NCBI GenBank assembly: GCA_018902755.1
Contig: JAHIQI010000007.1
Span: 1 to 41,026 of the forward strand
DNA from: Pseudomonadota bacterium
GTDB lineage: Bacteria > Desulfobacterota > Desulfarculia > Desulfarculales > Desulfarculaceae
Reading direction: 5' to 3'
Length of the DNA: 41,026 nucleotides
The notes beneath the pieces were generated by a model that was not told the DNA's origin, searched no databases, and was given only the letters and a program-made list of their open reading frames with translations. Below, piece after piece: positions 8,578-16,977 of the stretch. Numbering within the stretch: position 1 is the stretch's first letter; each line of letters opens with the position of its first letter. The position numbers and the translations under genes are program-made.

Positions 8578-8584
8578 CTTGAAA
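8578..8584 (+). promoter_or_regulatory. possible sigma-32-type -35 element upstream of dnaK
   Basis: CTTGAAA exactly matches the heat-shock sigma factor -35 consensus and lies 116 bases before the dnaK ATG, in the hsp20/dnaK divergent gap. No good CCCCAT-type -10 element is found at the expected 13-17 base spacing, so this is tentative. No CIRCE (TTAGCACTC inverted repeat) was seen in the gap. Confidence 0.3.
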
Positions 8585-8699
8585 GGTGTGATTTGGATCA
8601 AATGCGCTTTTCACAGCGATTTGTCAAAGTTAGGAAAAGATTAAGCCCTCGCCCCGGGGGGGCGGTCAAGATATCAATTCGAGGAGGTAAAGAGTAACC

Positions 8700-10613
8700 A
8701 TGGCAGGCAACGAAAAAATTATCGGAATCGACCTGGGCACCACCAACAGCGTGGTGGCGGTAATGGAAGGCGGCGAGGCCAAGGTTATCACCAATGAGGA
8801 AGGCAACCGCACCACCCCCAGCGTGGTGGCCTTCACCGACAAGGGCGAGCGCCTGGTGGGTGCCGCTGCCAAGCGCCAAGCGGTGACCAACCCCACCAAC
8901 ACCGTCTACAGCATCAAGCGCTTCATGGGACGCCGCTTCTCCGAGGTGGCCGAAGAGATCAAGCAGGTGCCCTACAAGATAGTGGACACCGGCGCGGACC
9001 AGGTCAAGATCGAGGCCCAGGGCAAGGAGTACTCGCCCCCCGAGGTCAGCGCCATGATCCTGGGCAAGCTCAAAAAGGCGGCTGAGGACTACCTGGGCGA
9101 GAAGGTGCACGCGGCGGTGATCACCGTGCCCGCCTACTTCAACGACTCCCAGCGCCAGGCCACCAAGGACGCGGGCAAGATCGCGGGCCTGGAGGTCAAG
9201 CGCATCATCAACGAGCCCACGGCGGCGGCGTTGGCCTACGGCCTGGACAAGAAGACCAACGAGGTCATAGCGGTGTTCGACTTCGGCGGAGGCACCTTCG
9301 ACATCTCGGTGTTGGAGGTCGGTGACGGCGTGGTGGAGGTAAAGGCCACCAACGGCGACACCCACCTGGGCGGCGACAACCTGGACCAGAAGATCATCGA
9401 CTGGATGGTGGGCGAGTTCAAAAAGGACTCCGGCGTGGACCTGTCCGGCGACCCCATGGCCATGCAGCGCCTCAAGGAGGCGGCGGAAAAGGCCAAGATG
9501 GAGCTGTCCAGCGCGGTGGAGACCGATGTCAACCTGCCCTTCATCACCGCCGACGCCAGCGGCCCCAAGCACCTGAACATCAAGCTGAGCCGCGCCAAGT
9601 TCGAGGCCCTGGTGGACAACGAGTTGCAGCGCACCCTGGGCCCCTGCAAGGCGGCCCTGTCCGACTCCGGCCTGAGCCCCAACCAGATCGACGAGGTGGT
9701 CCTGGTGGGCGGCTCCACCCGCATCCCCAAGGTGCAGGAGATGGTCAAGGCCTTCTTCGGCAAGGAGCCTCACAAGGGTGTGAACCCCGACGAGGTGGTG
9801 GCCGTGGGCGCGGCCATCCAGGGCGGCGTGTTGGGCGGCCAGGTCAACGACGTGCTTCTGCTGGACGTCACTCCGCTCAGCCTGGGCATCGAGACCCTGG
9901 GCGGGGTCATGACCAAGCTCATCGAGCGCAACACCACCATCCCCACCCGCAAGAGCGAGGTGTTTTCCACCGCGGCCGACAGCCAGCCGGCGGTGGACAT
10001 CCACGTGTTGCAGGGCGAGCGTGATTTCGCCAAGGACAACCGGACCCTGGGCAACTTCCAGCTCACCGGCCTGCCCCCGGCCCCCCGCGGCGTTCCCCAG
10101 ATCGAGGTCACCTTTGACATCGACGCCAACGGCATGGTCAACGTGAGCGCCAAGGACTTGGCCACCGGCAAGCAGCAGTCCATCGAGATCAAGGCCTCTT
10201 CGGGCCTCAACGACGAAGACATCGACAAGATGGTCACCGACGCCAAGCGCTTCAGCAACGAGGACAAGGAGCGTCGCCAGGCGGTGGAAGCCAGGAACAA
10301 GCTGGACAGCCTGATCTACCAGACCGAAAAGCTGCTCAAGGAAAATGAGGGCAAGCTGGACGAAGCCACCAAGACCTCCATGGAAGGGGCCATCACCGAG
10401 GCCAAGAAGGCCCTGGAGAGCGAGGACCGGGCCCAGATGGAAAGCGCCTTCGAGAACCTGGAGAAGGCCTCCCACGCCATGGCCCAGAGCCTGTACCAGA
10501 GCAGCCAGCAGGCGGGCGGCCAGCCCGGCGGCGGGCAGCCCGGCGGTCAGGCGGGTGGCGGGCAAAAGCCCAAGGACGACGATGTTGTGGACGCGGAGTT
10601 CACCGAGCACTAA
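8700..10613 (+). CDS. dnaK: molecular chaperone DnaK (Hsp70)
   Basis: A full-length 637-residue Hsp70. It begins MAGNEKIIGIDLGTTNSVVA, the ATPase phosphate-1 motif, and continues with FDFGGGTFDISVLEVGDG (phosphate-2), VLVGGSTRIPKVQEMV (adenosine motif), the linker DVTPLSLGIETLGG leading into the substrate-binding domain, and a glycine-rich lid tail ending DDDVVDAEFTEH, close to the conserved DDVVDAEFEEV end. A GAGGAGG site lies upstream of the ATG. Unusually, neither grpE nor dnaJ is next to it; instead it is divergent from hsp20-lon and ends in a strong terminator. The opposite strand is open over almost the full length, a familiar by-product of GC-rich dnaK codons. Confidence 0.98.
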   Translation: MAGNEKIIGIDLGTTNSVVAVMEGGEAKVITNEEGNRTTPSVVAFTDKGERLVGAAAKRQAVTNPTNTVYSIKRFMGRRFSEVAEEIKQVPYKIVDTGADQVKIEAQGKEYSPPEVSAMILGKLKKAAEDYLGEKVHAAVITVPAYFNDSQRQATKDAGKIAGLEVKRIINEPTAAALAYGLDKKTNEVIAVFDFGGGTFDISVLEVGDGVVEVKATNGDTHLGGDNLDQKIIDWMVGEFKKDSGVDLSGDPMAMQRLKEAAEKAKMELSSAVETDVNLPFITADASGPKHLNIKLSRAKFEALVDNELQRTLGPCKAALSDSGLSPNQIDEVVLVGGSTRIPKVQEMVKAFFGKEPHKGVNPDEVVAVGAAIQGGVLGGQVNDVLLLDVTPLSLGIETLGGVMTKLIERNTTIPTRKSEVFSTAADSQPAVDIHVLQGERDFAKDNRTLGNFQLTGLPPAPRGVPQIEVTFDIDANGMVNVSAKDLATGKQQSIEIKASSGLNDEDIDKMVTDAKRFSNEDKERRQAVEARNKLDSLIYQTEKLLKENEGKLDEATKTSMEGAITEAKKALESEDRAQMESAFENLEKASHAMAQSLYQSSQQAGGQPGGGQPGGQAGGGQKPKDDDVVDAEFTEH

Positions 10614-10709
10614 GCATCAAGAAGCAAACAACCAGATTAGACATCAAGCGCAACACATCTGGCACTAGCATCTAGCACCGAGCACCAGACAAGCGACCAC
10701 AAACGCCAG

Positions 10710-10741
10710 GGCCGGCTCCCAAACGGGGGCCGGCCTTTTTT
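10710..10741 (+). terminator. intrinsic terminator of dnaK
   Basis: GGCCGGCTCCC-aaac-GGGGGCCGGCC forms an 11-bp stem with one G:U pair and a four-base loop, followed directly by six T. It lies 97 bases beyond the dnaK stop and is a textbook rho-independent terminator. Confidence 0.93.
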
Positions 10742-10765
10742 ATGGGCGATCGGGGGAGGCTGGGC

Positions 10766-11692
10766 CTACCAGTGGGTGGCCCGGCCGATGCGCTGGCCGC
10801 TCACCTCCAGGGTGTCGCTGACCACCATGAAGGCGTCCGGGTCCAGGGAGTTGACCAGGGCCTTGATCCGCCCCAGCTCCCGCAGGTTGACCACGGTGTA
10901 GACCATGGGCTCGTCCATGCCGCTGAAGGCGCCCTTGGCCGGGATCAGGGTGGCCCCGGCCCGGCTGTCGCTGACGATGGCCTTGGCGATGTCCTGCCAG
11001 CGGTGGCTGATGATGGTCACCGCCTTGCGCTGGCTGAGCCCGCTGAACACCAGGTTGGTAACCTGGGCGGCCACGAAGATCATGGCCAGGGTGTACATGA
11101 TCTTGGTCAGCGGGAACAGCAGGGCCCCCAGCCCCAGCACCACCACATTGAAGCCCAGCAGGGTGGTGCCCAGGCGCACGCTGAAGCGCTGCATCAAAAT
11201 CACCGAGAGGATGTCCAGGCCCCCGGCCGAGCCCTGGCTCTTGAGCACCAGGCCGCCGCCCGCCCCGAAGAGGATGCCCGCCAACAACGCCCCAGCCAGG
11301 GGGTCCTCCAAGATCACCGGCACCTTGACCACTTCCAGGGCCATGGTGAGCATGCCCATGCCCACCAGGCTCCAATAAAAGAAGCGCCGCCCCACCATGC
11401 GCCAGCCCAGGGCGAAGATGGGGATGTTGAGTATGAGGTACCACAGGCCCACCGGCAGATGGGGCGGCAGGTAGTAGAGCAGGATGGACAGGCCGGTGAA
11501 ACCGCCGGACAACAGGCCCTGGGGCACCAGGATGCCGTTGACCGCCACCGCGGCGCACAGGTTGCCGGCGATCATCAGGACCAGGTTCAGGACCACCCGC
11601 CCCACCGGGCCCAGGCGCGAGGGACGCGGGGGCGGCTCGGGCGGGGGAGCGCCGTTTTGCTCCGGGGTCTCTATGGTATCCAAGGTTTCCAT
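10766..11692 (-). CDS. YitT family membrane protein (DUF161 + DUF2179)
   Basis: A 308-residue inner-membrane protein. After a proline-rich cytoplasmic start (residues 1-25) come five to six membrane segments with the family motif GGFTGLSILLYY and the repeat-like GSAGGLDILSVIL. The last 80 residues form the soluble DUF2179 domain (KAVTIISHRWQDIAKAI ... VVSDTLEVSGQRIG). The YitT/YpjC/YqfU family is widespread, but its transport or signalling role is not established. The ATG at 11692 has no strong ribosome site but matches the usual length (about 280-300). The gene diverges from the glycosyltransferase at 11907, and its 3' end lies 25 bases beyond the dnaK terminator. Confidence 0.85.
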   Translation of the reverse strand: METLDTIETPEQNGAPPPEPPPRPSRLGPVGRVVLNLVLMIAGNLCAAVAVNGILVPQGLLSGGFTGLSILLYYLPPHLPVGLWYLILNIPIFALGWRMVGRRFFYWSLVGMGMLTMALEVVKVPVILEDPLAGALLAGILFGAGGGLVLKSQGSAGGLDILSVILMQRFSVRLGTTLLGFNVVVLGLGALLFPLTKIMYTLAMIFVAAQVTNLVFSGLSQRKAVTIISHRWQDIAKAIVSDSRAGATLIPAKGAFSGMDEPMVYTVVNLRELGRIKALVNSLDPDAFMVVSDTLEVSGQRIGRATHW

Positions 11693-11906
11693 GGGGGCAG
11701 TGTACCAAAGCCTGCCTCCGGGGCCAAACCGTCAGGCCCGGAACGAAAAAGTGCCTAGAAATCTGGTTGCTTGCCACGGTCGTATTTGTCAAGATGCCCT
11801 CAAGCCTCCGTTTAGCGGTTTTCGGCGGCTGAAACCCAAGAAACACCTTCCCCCATCCTTGGCCGCCGCGGATAGGCCGCCTGGACGGGGAGCGAGGCAT
11901 CAGCGT

Positions 11907-13541
11907 ATGGCGGGCAGCGATCAGCCGCTGGGGCGCGTCACTGCGCCCTGGGTGGAACTGTTGGTGTTGCTGGCGGCCTGGGCAGGGATCACCGCGATCA
12001 CCGTCCATTGGCTGGGGCAGAACCACGCCCCCCTGTCCTTTGACCAGTCCCACCACTTTCTGCTGTCCCTGGGCTATCGGGAAATCCTGGCCGATCCCCT
12101 GCGCTGGCCGGACCTGTGCTCCTACGCCATCTACTATCCCCCGCTGTTTCACACCTCCCTGGCCGCCATGATGCTGCTGGGCGGGGTGAGCCTGCAATAC
12201 GCCCCGCTGATCAACAGCTTCTGGCTGCTCATGCTCATGCTGCCCACCTGGCTTTTGGGCCGGGAGGCCTTCGGCCGGGCCGCCGGGCTGGCCGGGGCGC
12301 TGCTGCTGGCCCTGATACCCGCCTCGGCCGGGCTGGCCCGCGAGGTGCTCATGGAGGTGTGCCTGGCGGCCATGGTGGCCTGGGCGGTCTGGGCCCTGGC
12401 CCGCAGCCAAGGGCTGTCCAGCCGCCGCTGGCTGCTGCTGTTGGGGGCCTTGGCCGGGCTGGGCATGCTGGCCAAGTGGACCTTTGCCATGTACCTGCTG
12501 GGGCCCCTGGCCTGGTGCCTGTACTGGGGCCATGGGCGGGGCTTGGCCGTGGATTGGCGGGGGGTGGCCTGGGCCCTGGTAATCGGCGCGGCGGTGTGCC
12601 TGCCCTGGTATCTGCATTCGCCGGCCACCCTTATCAAGAACATGCTGATCAACGCCGGGCCGGTGGCCCTTAAGGAGGGCGACCCGGCGGTGTTTTCCCC
12701 GGACGGGCTGCTCTACTACCTTCTGTCCCTGGTCAACCACCAGATGTTCCTGCCCCTGGCCGCACTGGCGGTGATTGGCCTGGTGGCGGGGCTTGTTTGG
12801 CAACGGAAGCGGACCGCCCTTTTGGTGGTGTGGTTTTTGACCGGCCTGGTCCTGATAACCCTGCTCCGGAACAAGGACTCCCGCTACCTGTATCCCCTGC
12901 TGGCCCCGGCCTGCCTGTTCGCGGTGGGCTGGGCCGGGATGCTGGGCCGCCGCTGGCTGAGGCTCGCCGCCCTGGCGGCGGTGCTGGCCCTGGCCATCCT
13001 GCATTTCGGGGCGGTGAGCTACGGCTGGGGGCCCCTGGCCCCGGAGCGGGTGTGGTGGGTGGGGGGCAAGCCCCTGCGGGTCAGCGGCCCCAAGGCGGTG
13101 TACGCCCGCCGCCCCAGCCCCCACGATTGGCAACTGCCCGCCATCCTGGCCGCCACCGAGGGGGACTGGTCGCGCAAGAGCCGCCCGCCCCGTCTGGGGG
13201 TGGTGGCCGCTCTCACCTACTTCAACAAGGTGGCCTTGGAGTCCTGGGCCGCGGCATATGGGAACCGGGTGTGCGTGGTGTCCGCCGTGGAGCCCACCCA
13301 CTGGCACCCCGGCCGGGTGGAGCGGGACATGCTGCGCGACCTCATGGACCTGGACTATCTGGTGACCAAGAGCGGCGATCTGGGCCTGGACCCGGACTAT
13401 GGGCGCGTCCAAAAAGCGGCCCAAAAGGCGCTGCTGCCCAAGGCCCGTCTGGTGAAGGAGTTCCCCATGCCCGACGGCGGACGGGCCTCTTTGTGGCGGC
13501 TGGCCAACGACCCCGCCCGCCCGGTCCCGCCCTGCGACTAG
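11907..13541 (+). CDS. PMT/ArnT-like membrane glycosyltransferase (GT-C fold)
   Basis: A 544-residue polytopic inner-membrane protein with about 10-12 hydrophobic segments. The first periplasmic loop contains an acidic residue after the first membrane helix (HAPLSFDQSHH), where GT39/GT83-type enzymes (protein mannosyltransferases, ArnT) carry the catalytic aspartate. The segment NKDSRYLYPLLAPACL matches the R-Y-xx-P region shared by this superfamily. It would use a polyprenyl-phosphate sugar to modify lipid or protein on the periplasmic face; the acceptor is unknown. The start at 11907 has GAGG upstream and begins just before the first helix, while the open frame runs 141 codons further back without protein-like sequence. 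It is convergent with the next gene and their stops overlap. Confidence 0.72.
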   Translation: MAGSDQPLGRVTAPWVELLVLLAAWAGITAITVHWLGQNHAPLSFDQSHHFLLSLGYREILADPLRWPDLCSYAIYYPPLFHTSLAAMMLLGGVSLQYAPLINSFWLLMLMLPTWLLGREAFGRAAGLAGALLLALIPASAGLAREVLMEVCLAAMVAWAVWALARSQGLSSRRWLLLLGALAGLGMLAKWTFAMYLLGPLAWCLYWGHGRGLAVDWRGVAWALVIGAAVCLPWYLHSPATLIKNMLINAGPVALKEGDPAVFSPDGLLYYLLSLVNHQMFLPLAALAVIGLVAGLVWQRKRTALLVVWFLTGLVLITLLRNKDSRYLYPLLAPACLFAVGWAGMLGRRWLRLAALAAVLALAILHFGAVSYGWGPLAPERVWWVGGKPLRVSGPKAVYARRPSPHDWQLPAILAATEGDWSRKSRPPRLGVVAALTYFNKVALESWAAAYGNRVCVVSAVEPTHWHPGRVERDMLRDLMDLDYLVTKSGDLGLDPDYGRVQKAAQKALLPKARLVKEFPMPDGGRASLWRLANDPARPVPPCD

Positions 13542-14458
13542 GCGATGAGCCCCTCGGCCTGCAAGGAGCGCCGCACCAGCAGGCCGCAGCAATAGGCTAT
13601 GTTGGCCGGGCTGTAGATGGTCAGCTCGTCGCGGTAAAAGGCCTCGAACAGCCAGGTGCTCACTTCTTTTTGATCCTCGCTTTGCTTAAAACGTTGGGCG
13701 ATCTTCTGGTGCCAGGCCCGCAGATGGGCCAAGGTGTCCTCCAGATAGCGGGCGGCCTGCTCACCGCTTAGGGCCTCCTGATGCCCCAGGCCCAGCACCT
13801 CGGGACGCCGGGCGGCGATGCCCTCCAGCACCTCCATGTAATCAGGATAGGAGACAAAGTAAAGGGGGAAGCCCGGCCGGTCGGGGTGGCGGAAACCGGC
13901 CGAGTCCGAGGCGAAGAAGGCCCCCTGGCCGGGCAGCCAGGCCAACAGCCCGCCCGGCGCGTGGCCCTTGCCGGGCAACAGCTCCACCCGTTGGCCGCCC
14001 ACCATGAGGCTCTCGCCCGCCTCCATCAAGAGCAGGCGATCATCCGGCAACGGCTCTAGGGGCGGCCAGGCCCGGGGGCCGTCCAGGTCCGAGCGCCGGA
14101 TGACCTCGGCGCTGCTGAAATTATCGTCCGCGCTGAAGCGGCCCAGGGTGCTGGCCCGGCCCAGCAGCTCTCGGGACTTGGCGGTGAGCGCCAGGCGCGC
14201 CTCGGGCAGGCCCTCCAAAAGGCCCTTGGACCCGGCGCTGTGGTCGCTGTGGGCATGGGAGAGGATCACCCAGGAGACGTCCTCGGGGGCCAGTCCCAAG
14301 TGGGCCAACTGGGCCAGCACCAGGGGGGTGGTGCCGCTCATGCCCACCTCGTAAATGGCTGCCTGTCCCTGGTCCCGGATCAGGTACAGGCACAGGTGAT
14401 GCTCACCCAGGAGCCATAGGTTGGGGCCTAGTTGTCGGGGCGGGATGAAGCAAGGCAT
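13538..14458 (-). CDS. metallo-beta-lactamase-fold hydrolase
   Basis: A 306-residue MBL-superfamily protein with the zinc motif HAHSDH (H68, H70, D72, H73). A later histidine lies in LLPGKGHAPGG, an aspartate in FFASDSAGF, and a final histidine in LGLGHQEAL. This pattern and length fit glyoxalase-II-like or AHL-lactonase-like members; an added C-terminal helical stretch of about 80 residues (after residue 225) is reminiscent of the dimerising tails of such proteins. The substrate is unknown. Its TAG stop overlaps the TAG stop of the convergent glycosyltransferase inside one palindromic CTAG. No neighbour indicates a pathway. Confidence 0.82.
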   Translation of the reverse strand: MPCFIPPRQLGPNLWLLGEHHLCLYLIRDQGQAAIYEVGMSGTTPLVLAQLAHLGLAPEDVSWVILSHAHSDHSAGSKGLLEGLPEARLALTAKSRELLGRASTLGRFSADDNFSSAEVIRRSDLDGPRAWPPLEPLPDDRLLLMEAGESLMVGGQRVELLPGKGHAPGGLLAWLPGQGAFFASDSAGFRHPDRPGFPLYFVSYPDYMEVLEGIAARRPEVLGLGHQEALSGEQAARYLEDTLAHLRAWHQKIAQRFKQSEDQKEVSTWLFEAFYRDELTIYSPANIAYCCGLLVRRSLQAEGLIA

Positions 14459-14624
14459 GGGCTGTCCTCGGGCTGGCGCGGGGTTAACGAGGCCTCAATA
14501 TTCCATAAAAGCTTTGGCCGGGCAAGCAGGGACCATGGTGGCGCTTGTTAGGCCCCCTGGGCTATGTCACGATATTCCATAGCAGCAATGGTCCATCACC
14601 CGGAACGCCTTAGGAGGCAATGTC

Positions 14625-14930
14625 ATGAAAAAAGCGATGAAGGGGATAATCGCGGCCTTGATTCTGCTGGCGTGGACCTGCCCGTCCCTGGCCGGGGGCG
14701 ACCGCGAGCTGGCCCTGGCCATCTACAAGAGCTTCAAGGCGGGCCAGGCCCTGCCCCTGGCCTCCAAGGAGATGCCGGGCCTCACCCTGGCCCACGCCTA
14801 CGGCGTGCAGGCCGCCCTGCTGGCCATTTTCCGCTCCCACATGGACCATGTGGCCGGTTTCAAGGCCGAGCTCACCAGCAAGGCGGTGTTCAGCGGCGGC
14901 TTGGGCCAGGTGGCCTTTGAGGTAAAATAG
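14625..14930 (+). CDS. short exported protein resembling the N-terminal part of MhpD-type hydratases
   Basis: The 101-residue product has a signal peptide (residues 1-23, cleavage SLA/GG). The mature 78 residues read like the first domain of 2-keto-4-pentenoate hydratases of the fumarylacetoacetase superfamily. Segments such as ALPLASKEMPGLTLAHAY, YGVQAALLA and VAGFKAELTSKAV correspond to the family's PPLS-x-x-x-P-x-LTVEDAYAVQ and VVGYKIGLTSKA. The catalytic C-terminal barrel is missing, and no continuation in another frame is seen before the DUF169 gene 53 bases later. A good TAGGAGG site precedes the ATG. It may be a stand-alone exported domain or a decayed gene; enzymatic activity is not expected. 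Confidence 0.65.
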   Translation: MKKAMKGIIAALILLAWTCPSLAGGDRELALAIYKSFKAGQALPLASKEMPGLTLAHAYGVQAALLAIFRSHMDHVAGFKAELTSKAVFSGGLGQVAFEVK

Positions 14931-14983
14931 AAGGCCATAACCATATCAAATTATCGCCCCGCGCCGGGGCTGGGAGGCAATCA

Positions 14984-15820
14984 GTGAGCGCGATCAACTC
15001 GGCCCAGCTTAAGCCATTTCTAGAGGCCCTGGGGCTTTCCGAACCACCCATGGCCCTGTTTTACAGCCAAACCCAGCCCACCGAGGGCTTCCACCCCCAG
15101 GCCGGGGACACGCCCACCAAGGCCAAGGAGGAGCAGAACGCCATCGACTGGGGCGGGGTGTTCGGCAACTTCAGCTGTGTGATGGGCAACATCTGGCGGG
15201 CCCGCAAAAAGCACTCCATCGCCTGGATGAGCGCCGAGCACTTCGGCTGTCCCGGCGGGGCCTTTTACCTGGGCTTTTTAAAACCCCAGACCGACATGAT
15301 CTGCGCCTACGTGAGCAGCGGCATCCCCGGGCACATGGAAGGGGAGCACTACGTCAGCGACCCGGTGGCCTGCCGCCAACTCTTCGAGACCATAGACCCG
15401 CTGCCCGCGCCTGGCCCCTACTGCGTGTTCAAGCCCCTGGACCTGCTGGAGGGCGACGAGGAAGCGGAGGTGGTGATCTTCTTCGCCCGGCCCGAGGTGA
15501 TCTCCGGGCTTCAGTTCCTGACCGCCTTCGTCACCAACGACCTCCATGGGACCACCACTCCCTGGGGGGCGGGATGTTCCCACATCGTCACCTTCCCCCG
15601 CCAGTACGCGGCCAAGGGCGAGAACAAGGCGGTGATCGGCGGCTGGGACCCCTCCTGCCGTAAGTTTTTGAAGACCGATGAGCTGAGCTTCGCCGCGCCC
15701 TTGTCCCTGTTCAAGCTGATGCTGGAGCGCTGGCCGGAGAGCTTCCTCACCACCCCCACCTGGGAGTTGGTGAAAAAGAAGATCGCCCGCTCGGCCCGCG
15801 CCTGGGGGGAAGAGGCCTAG
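14984..15820 (+). CDS. DUF169 family protein
   Basis: A 278-residue protein of the DUF169 family, common in anaerobes and sulfate reducers. Family features visible are the N-terminal ALGLSEPPMALFYS motif, several conserved cysteines (FSCVMGNIW, FGCPGGAFYLGF, GAGCSHIV, DPSCRKF) and aromatic and glycine positions around CPGGAFYLGF. Members are cytoplasmic and have no established activity; the cysteine pattern suggests a metal or cofactor site, which is inference. GTG at 14984 is the start, with GGGAGG seven bases upstream. It follows the short exported protein by 53 bases and may share its transcript. The FMN riboswitch unit downstream has its own promoter. Confidence 0.85.
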   Translation: MSAINSAQLKPFLEALGLSEPPMALFYSQTQPTEGFHPQAGDTPTKAKEEQNAIDWGGVFGNFSCVMGNIWRARKKHSIAWMSAEHFGCPGGAFYLGFLKPQTDMICAYVSSGIPGHMEGEHYVSDPVACRQLFETIDPLPAPGPYCVFKPLDLLEGDEEAEVVIFFARPEVISGLQFLTAFVTNDLHGTTTPWGAGCSHIVTFPRQYAAKGENKAVIGGWDPSCRKFLKTDELSFAAPLSLFKLMLERWPESFLTTPTWELVKKKIARSARAWGEEA

Positions 15821-15826
15821 AGTGGC

Positions 15827-15855
15827 TTGACAGCCGGGCTCCGGCGGTCTACACC
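15827..15855 (+). promoter_or_regulatory. sigma-70-type promoter for the riboswitch-ribB unit
   Basis: TTGACA (15827-15832), 17 bases, then TACACC (15850-15855). Transcription would start at about 15862, just before the first conserved base of the FMN riboswitch. The -35 is perfect and the -10 is weak. Position is the main support. Confidence 0.6.
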
Positions 15856-15864
15856 AATACAAGC

Positions 15865-16008
15865 TTATTCTCGGGGCGGGGTGCAATTCCCCACCGGCGG
15901 TATCCCGGCTGAGACCGGGGAGCCCGCGAGCGCTCCTTCCAGCGGAAGGAGGTCAGCAGATCTGGTGAGAGGCCAGAGCCGACGGTGACAGTCCGGATGA
16001 GAGAGGAT
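15865..16008 (+). promoter_or_regulatory. FMN riboswitch (RFN element)
   Basis: The conserved RFN core is clear: TTCTCGGGGCGGGGTG, then AATTCCCCACCGGCGGT, GAGCCCGCGAGCG, a variable stem (CTCCTTCCAGCGGAAGGAG), GGTCAGCAGATCTGG, TGAGAGGCCAGAGCCGACGG and GTGACAGTCCGGATGAGAGAGGA. It binds FMN and represses riboflavin genes. It is followed by about 125 bases before ribB. These contain a short stem (CGCCAC-GCC-GTGGCG, 16040-16054) without a U tract, so control may be at translation rather than termination. Confidence 0.97.
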
Positions 16009-16132
16009 AAGACAGTCAGCATCCCCCGTGGTGCCTGGCCGCCACGCCGTGGCGCGCCCGGTGCCGCGCGTGTGCCTATTCTGTCTCCCCCGCCCATAAC
16101 TTCAACTGCGAAATCCATGCAGGAGTATGACC

Positions 16133-16774
16133 ATGGGCGAAGCTTTGTTACGGCAATTCGGCGGTTCCCTGGAGCGGGTCAATCGGGCCTTGGACGCGGT
16201 GCGCCGGGGCCGGGGGGTGTTGGTCACCGACGACGAGGACCGGGAAAACGAAGGGGACCTCATCTTCGCGGCCCAGTCCCTGACCGCCGGGCAGATGGCC
16301 GCCCTGATCCGTGAGTGCAGCGGCATCGTGTGCCTTTGCCTGTCCTCGGACAAGGTGAAGAGCCTGGACCTGCCTCCCATGACCCCCCAAAATTCCAGCC
16401 GCTACCAGACCGCCTTCACCGTGTCCATCGAGGCGGCCCAGGGGGTGACCACTGGGGTCTCGGCCGCGGACCGGCTCACCACGGTGCGGGCGGCCATCGC
16501 CGAGGACGCCAGGCCCGCAGACCTCAACCGGCCAGGCCACGTGTTCCCCTTGCAGTCCCGCGACGGCGGGGTCTTGGAGCGGCGGGGCCACACCGAGGCC
16601 ACGGTGGACCTCATGCGCCTGGCCGGGCTCAAGCCCTGCGGGGTGCTCTGCGAGCTGACCAACCCCGACGGCACCATGGCCCGCTTGCCGCGCATCGTGG
16701 AGTTTGCCCAGGCCAACGACTACCCGGTGCTTACCGTGGAGGACCTGGCCGCCTACCGTTCGGGCCAAGCCTGA
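16133..16774 (+). CDS. ribB: 3,4-dihydroxy-2-butanone-4-phosphate synthase
   Basis: This 213-residue enzyme converts ribulose 5-phosphate to 3,4-dihydroxy-2-butanone 4-phosphate plus formate, a riboflavin precursor step. It matches E. coli RibB over its length, with the acidic metal and substrate motif DDEDRENEGD (residues 33-42), GVTTGVSAADR, DLNRPGHVFPL and the catalytic RRGHTEATVDL. It is monofunctional, lacking the GTP cyclohydrolase II half of RibBA. The ATG at 16133 sits seven bases after AGGAG; the ATG two codons earlier is too close to that site. Expression is governed by the FMN riboswitch upstream. No other rib genes are nearby. Confidence 0.96.
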   Translation: MGEALLRQFGGSLERVNRALDAVRRGRGVLVTDDEDRENEGDLIFAAQSLTAGQMAALIRECSGIVCLCLSSDKVKSLDLPPMTPQNSSRYQTAFTVSIEAAQGVTTGVSAADRLTTVRAAIAEDARPADLNRPGHVFPLQSRDGGVLERRGHTEATVDLMRLAGLKPCGVLCELTNPDGTMARLPRIVEFAQANDYPVLTVEDLAAYRSGQA

Positions 16775-16786
16775 CCGGCCGGCTGC

Positions 16787-16891
16787 GCCAGACGGCCGAT
16801 AGCTGCGTTGCCGACATCGCTTAGGCCTCGGCGTGACTCTGCCACGCCTGCGGCCTGCACTCGTCGGTCGCCTTGCTCTTGGCCGCCTGGC
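16787..16891. repeat. extended imperfect palindrome between ribB and lexA
   Basis: GCCAGACGGCC (16787-16797) pairs with GGCCGCCTGGC (16881-16891) with one mismatch. Inside is a further perfect stem, GGCGTG/CACGCC (16830-16848), with partial pairing between. The whole forms a roughly 105-base cruciform-capable element resembling dispersed intergenic palindromes. No second copy was noticed in the window. Confidence 0.45.
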
Positions 16892-16928
16892 TGTGCCGGG
16901 AGAAAAAGCGCCGCAAAAAAAGATTAAA

Positions 16929-16952
16929 GGGACGGGGCCTCGGCCCCGTCCC
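16929..16952 (-). terminator. intrinsic terminator of lexA
   Basis: GGGACGGGGCC-tc-GGCCCCGTCCC is a perfect 11-bp stem about 25 bases beyond the lexA stop. On the minus strand it is followed by TTTAATCTTTTTTTGCGG, a good U-rich tail. Confidence 0.8.
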
Positions 16953-16977
16953 TGATAATTTCGCGGTATGCGCCGGG

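Noticed and set aside
8598..10610. 670-codon open frame antisense to dnaK
   Set aside because: GC-rich dnaK genes commonly have an open antisense frame. The product is repetitive Leu/Gly/His/Val, and the plus strand is an intact dnaK.
10740..13592. 950-codon minus-strand frame over yitT and the glycosyltransferase
   Set aside because: Pro/Gln/Gly-rich, non-protein-like translation antisense to a membrane protein; a shadow frame.
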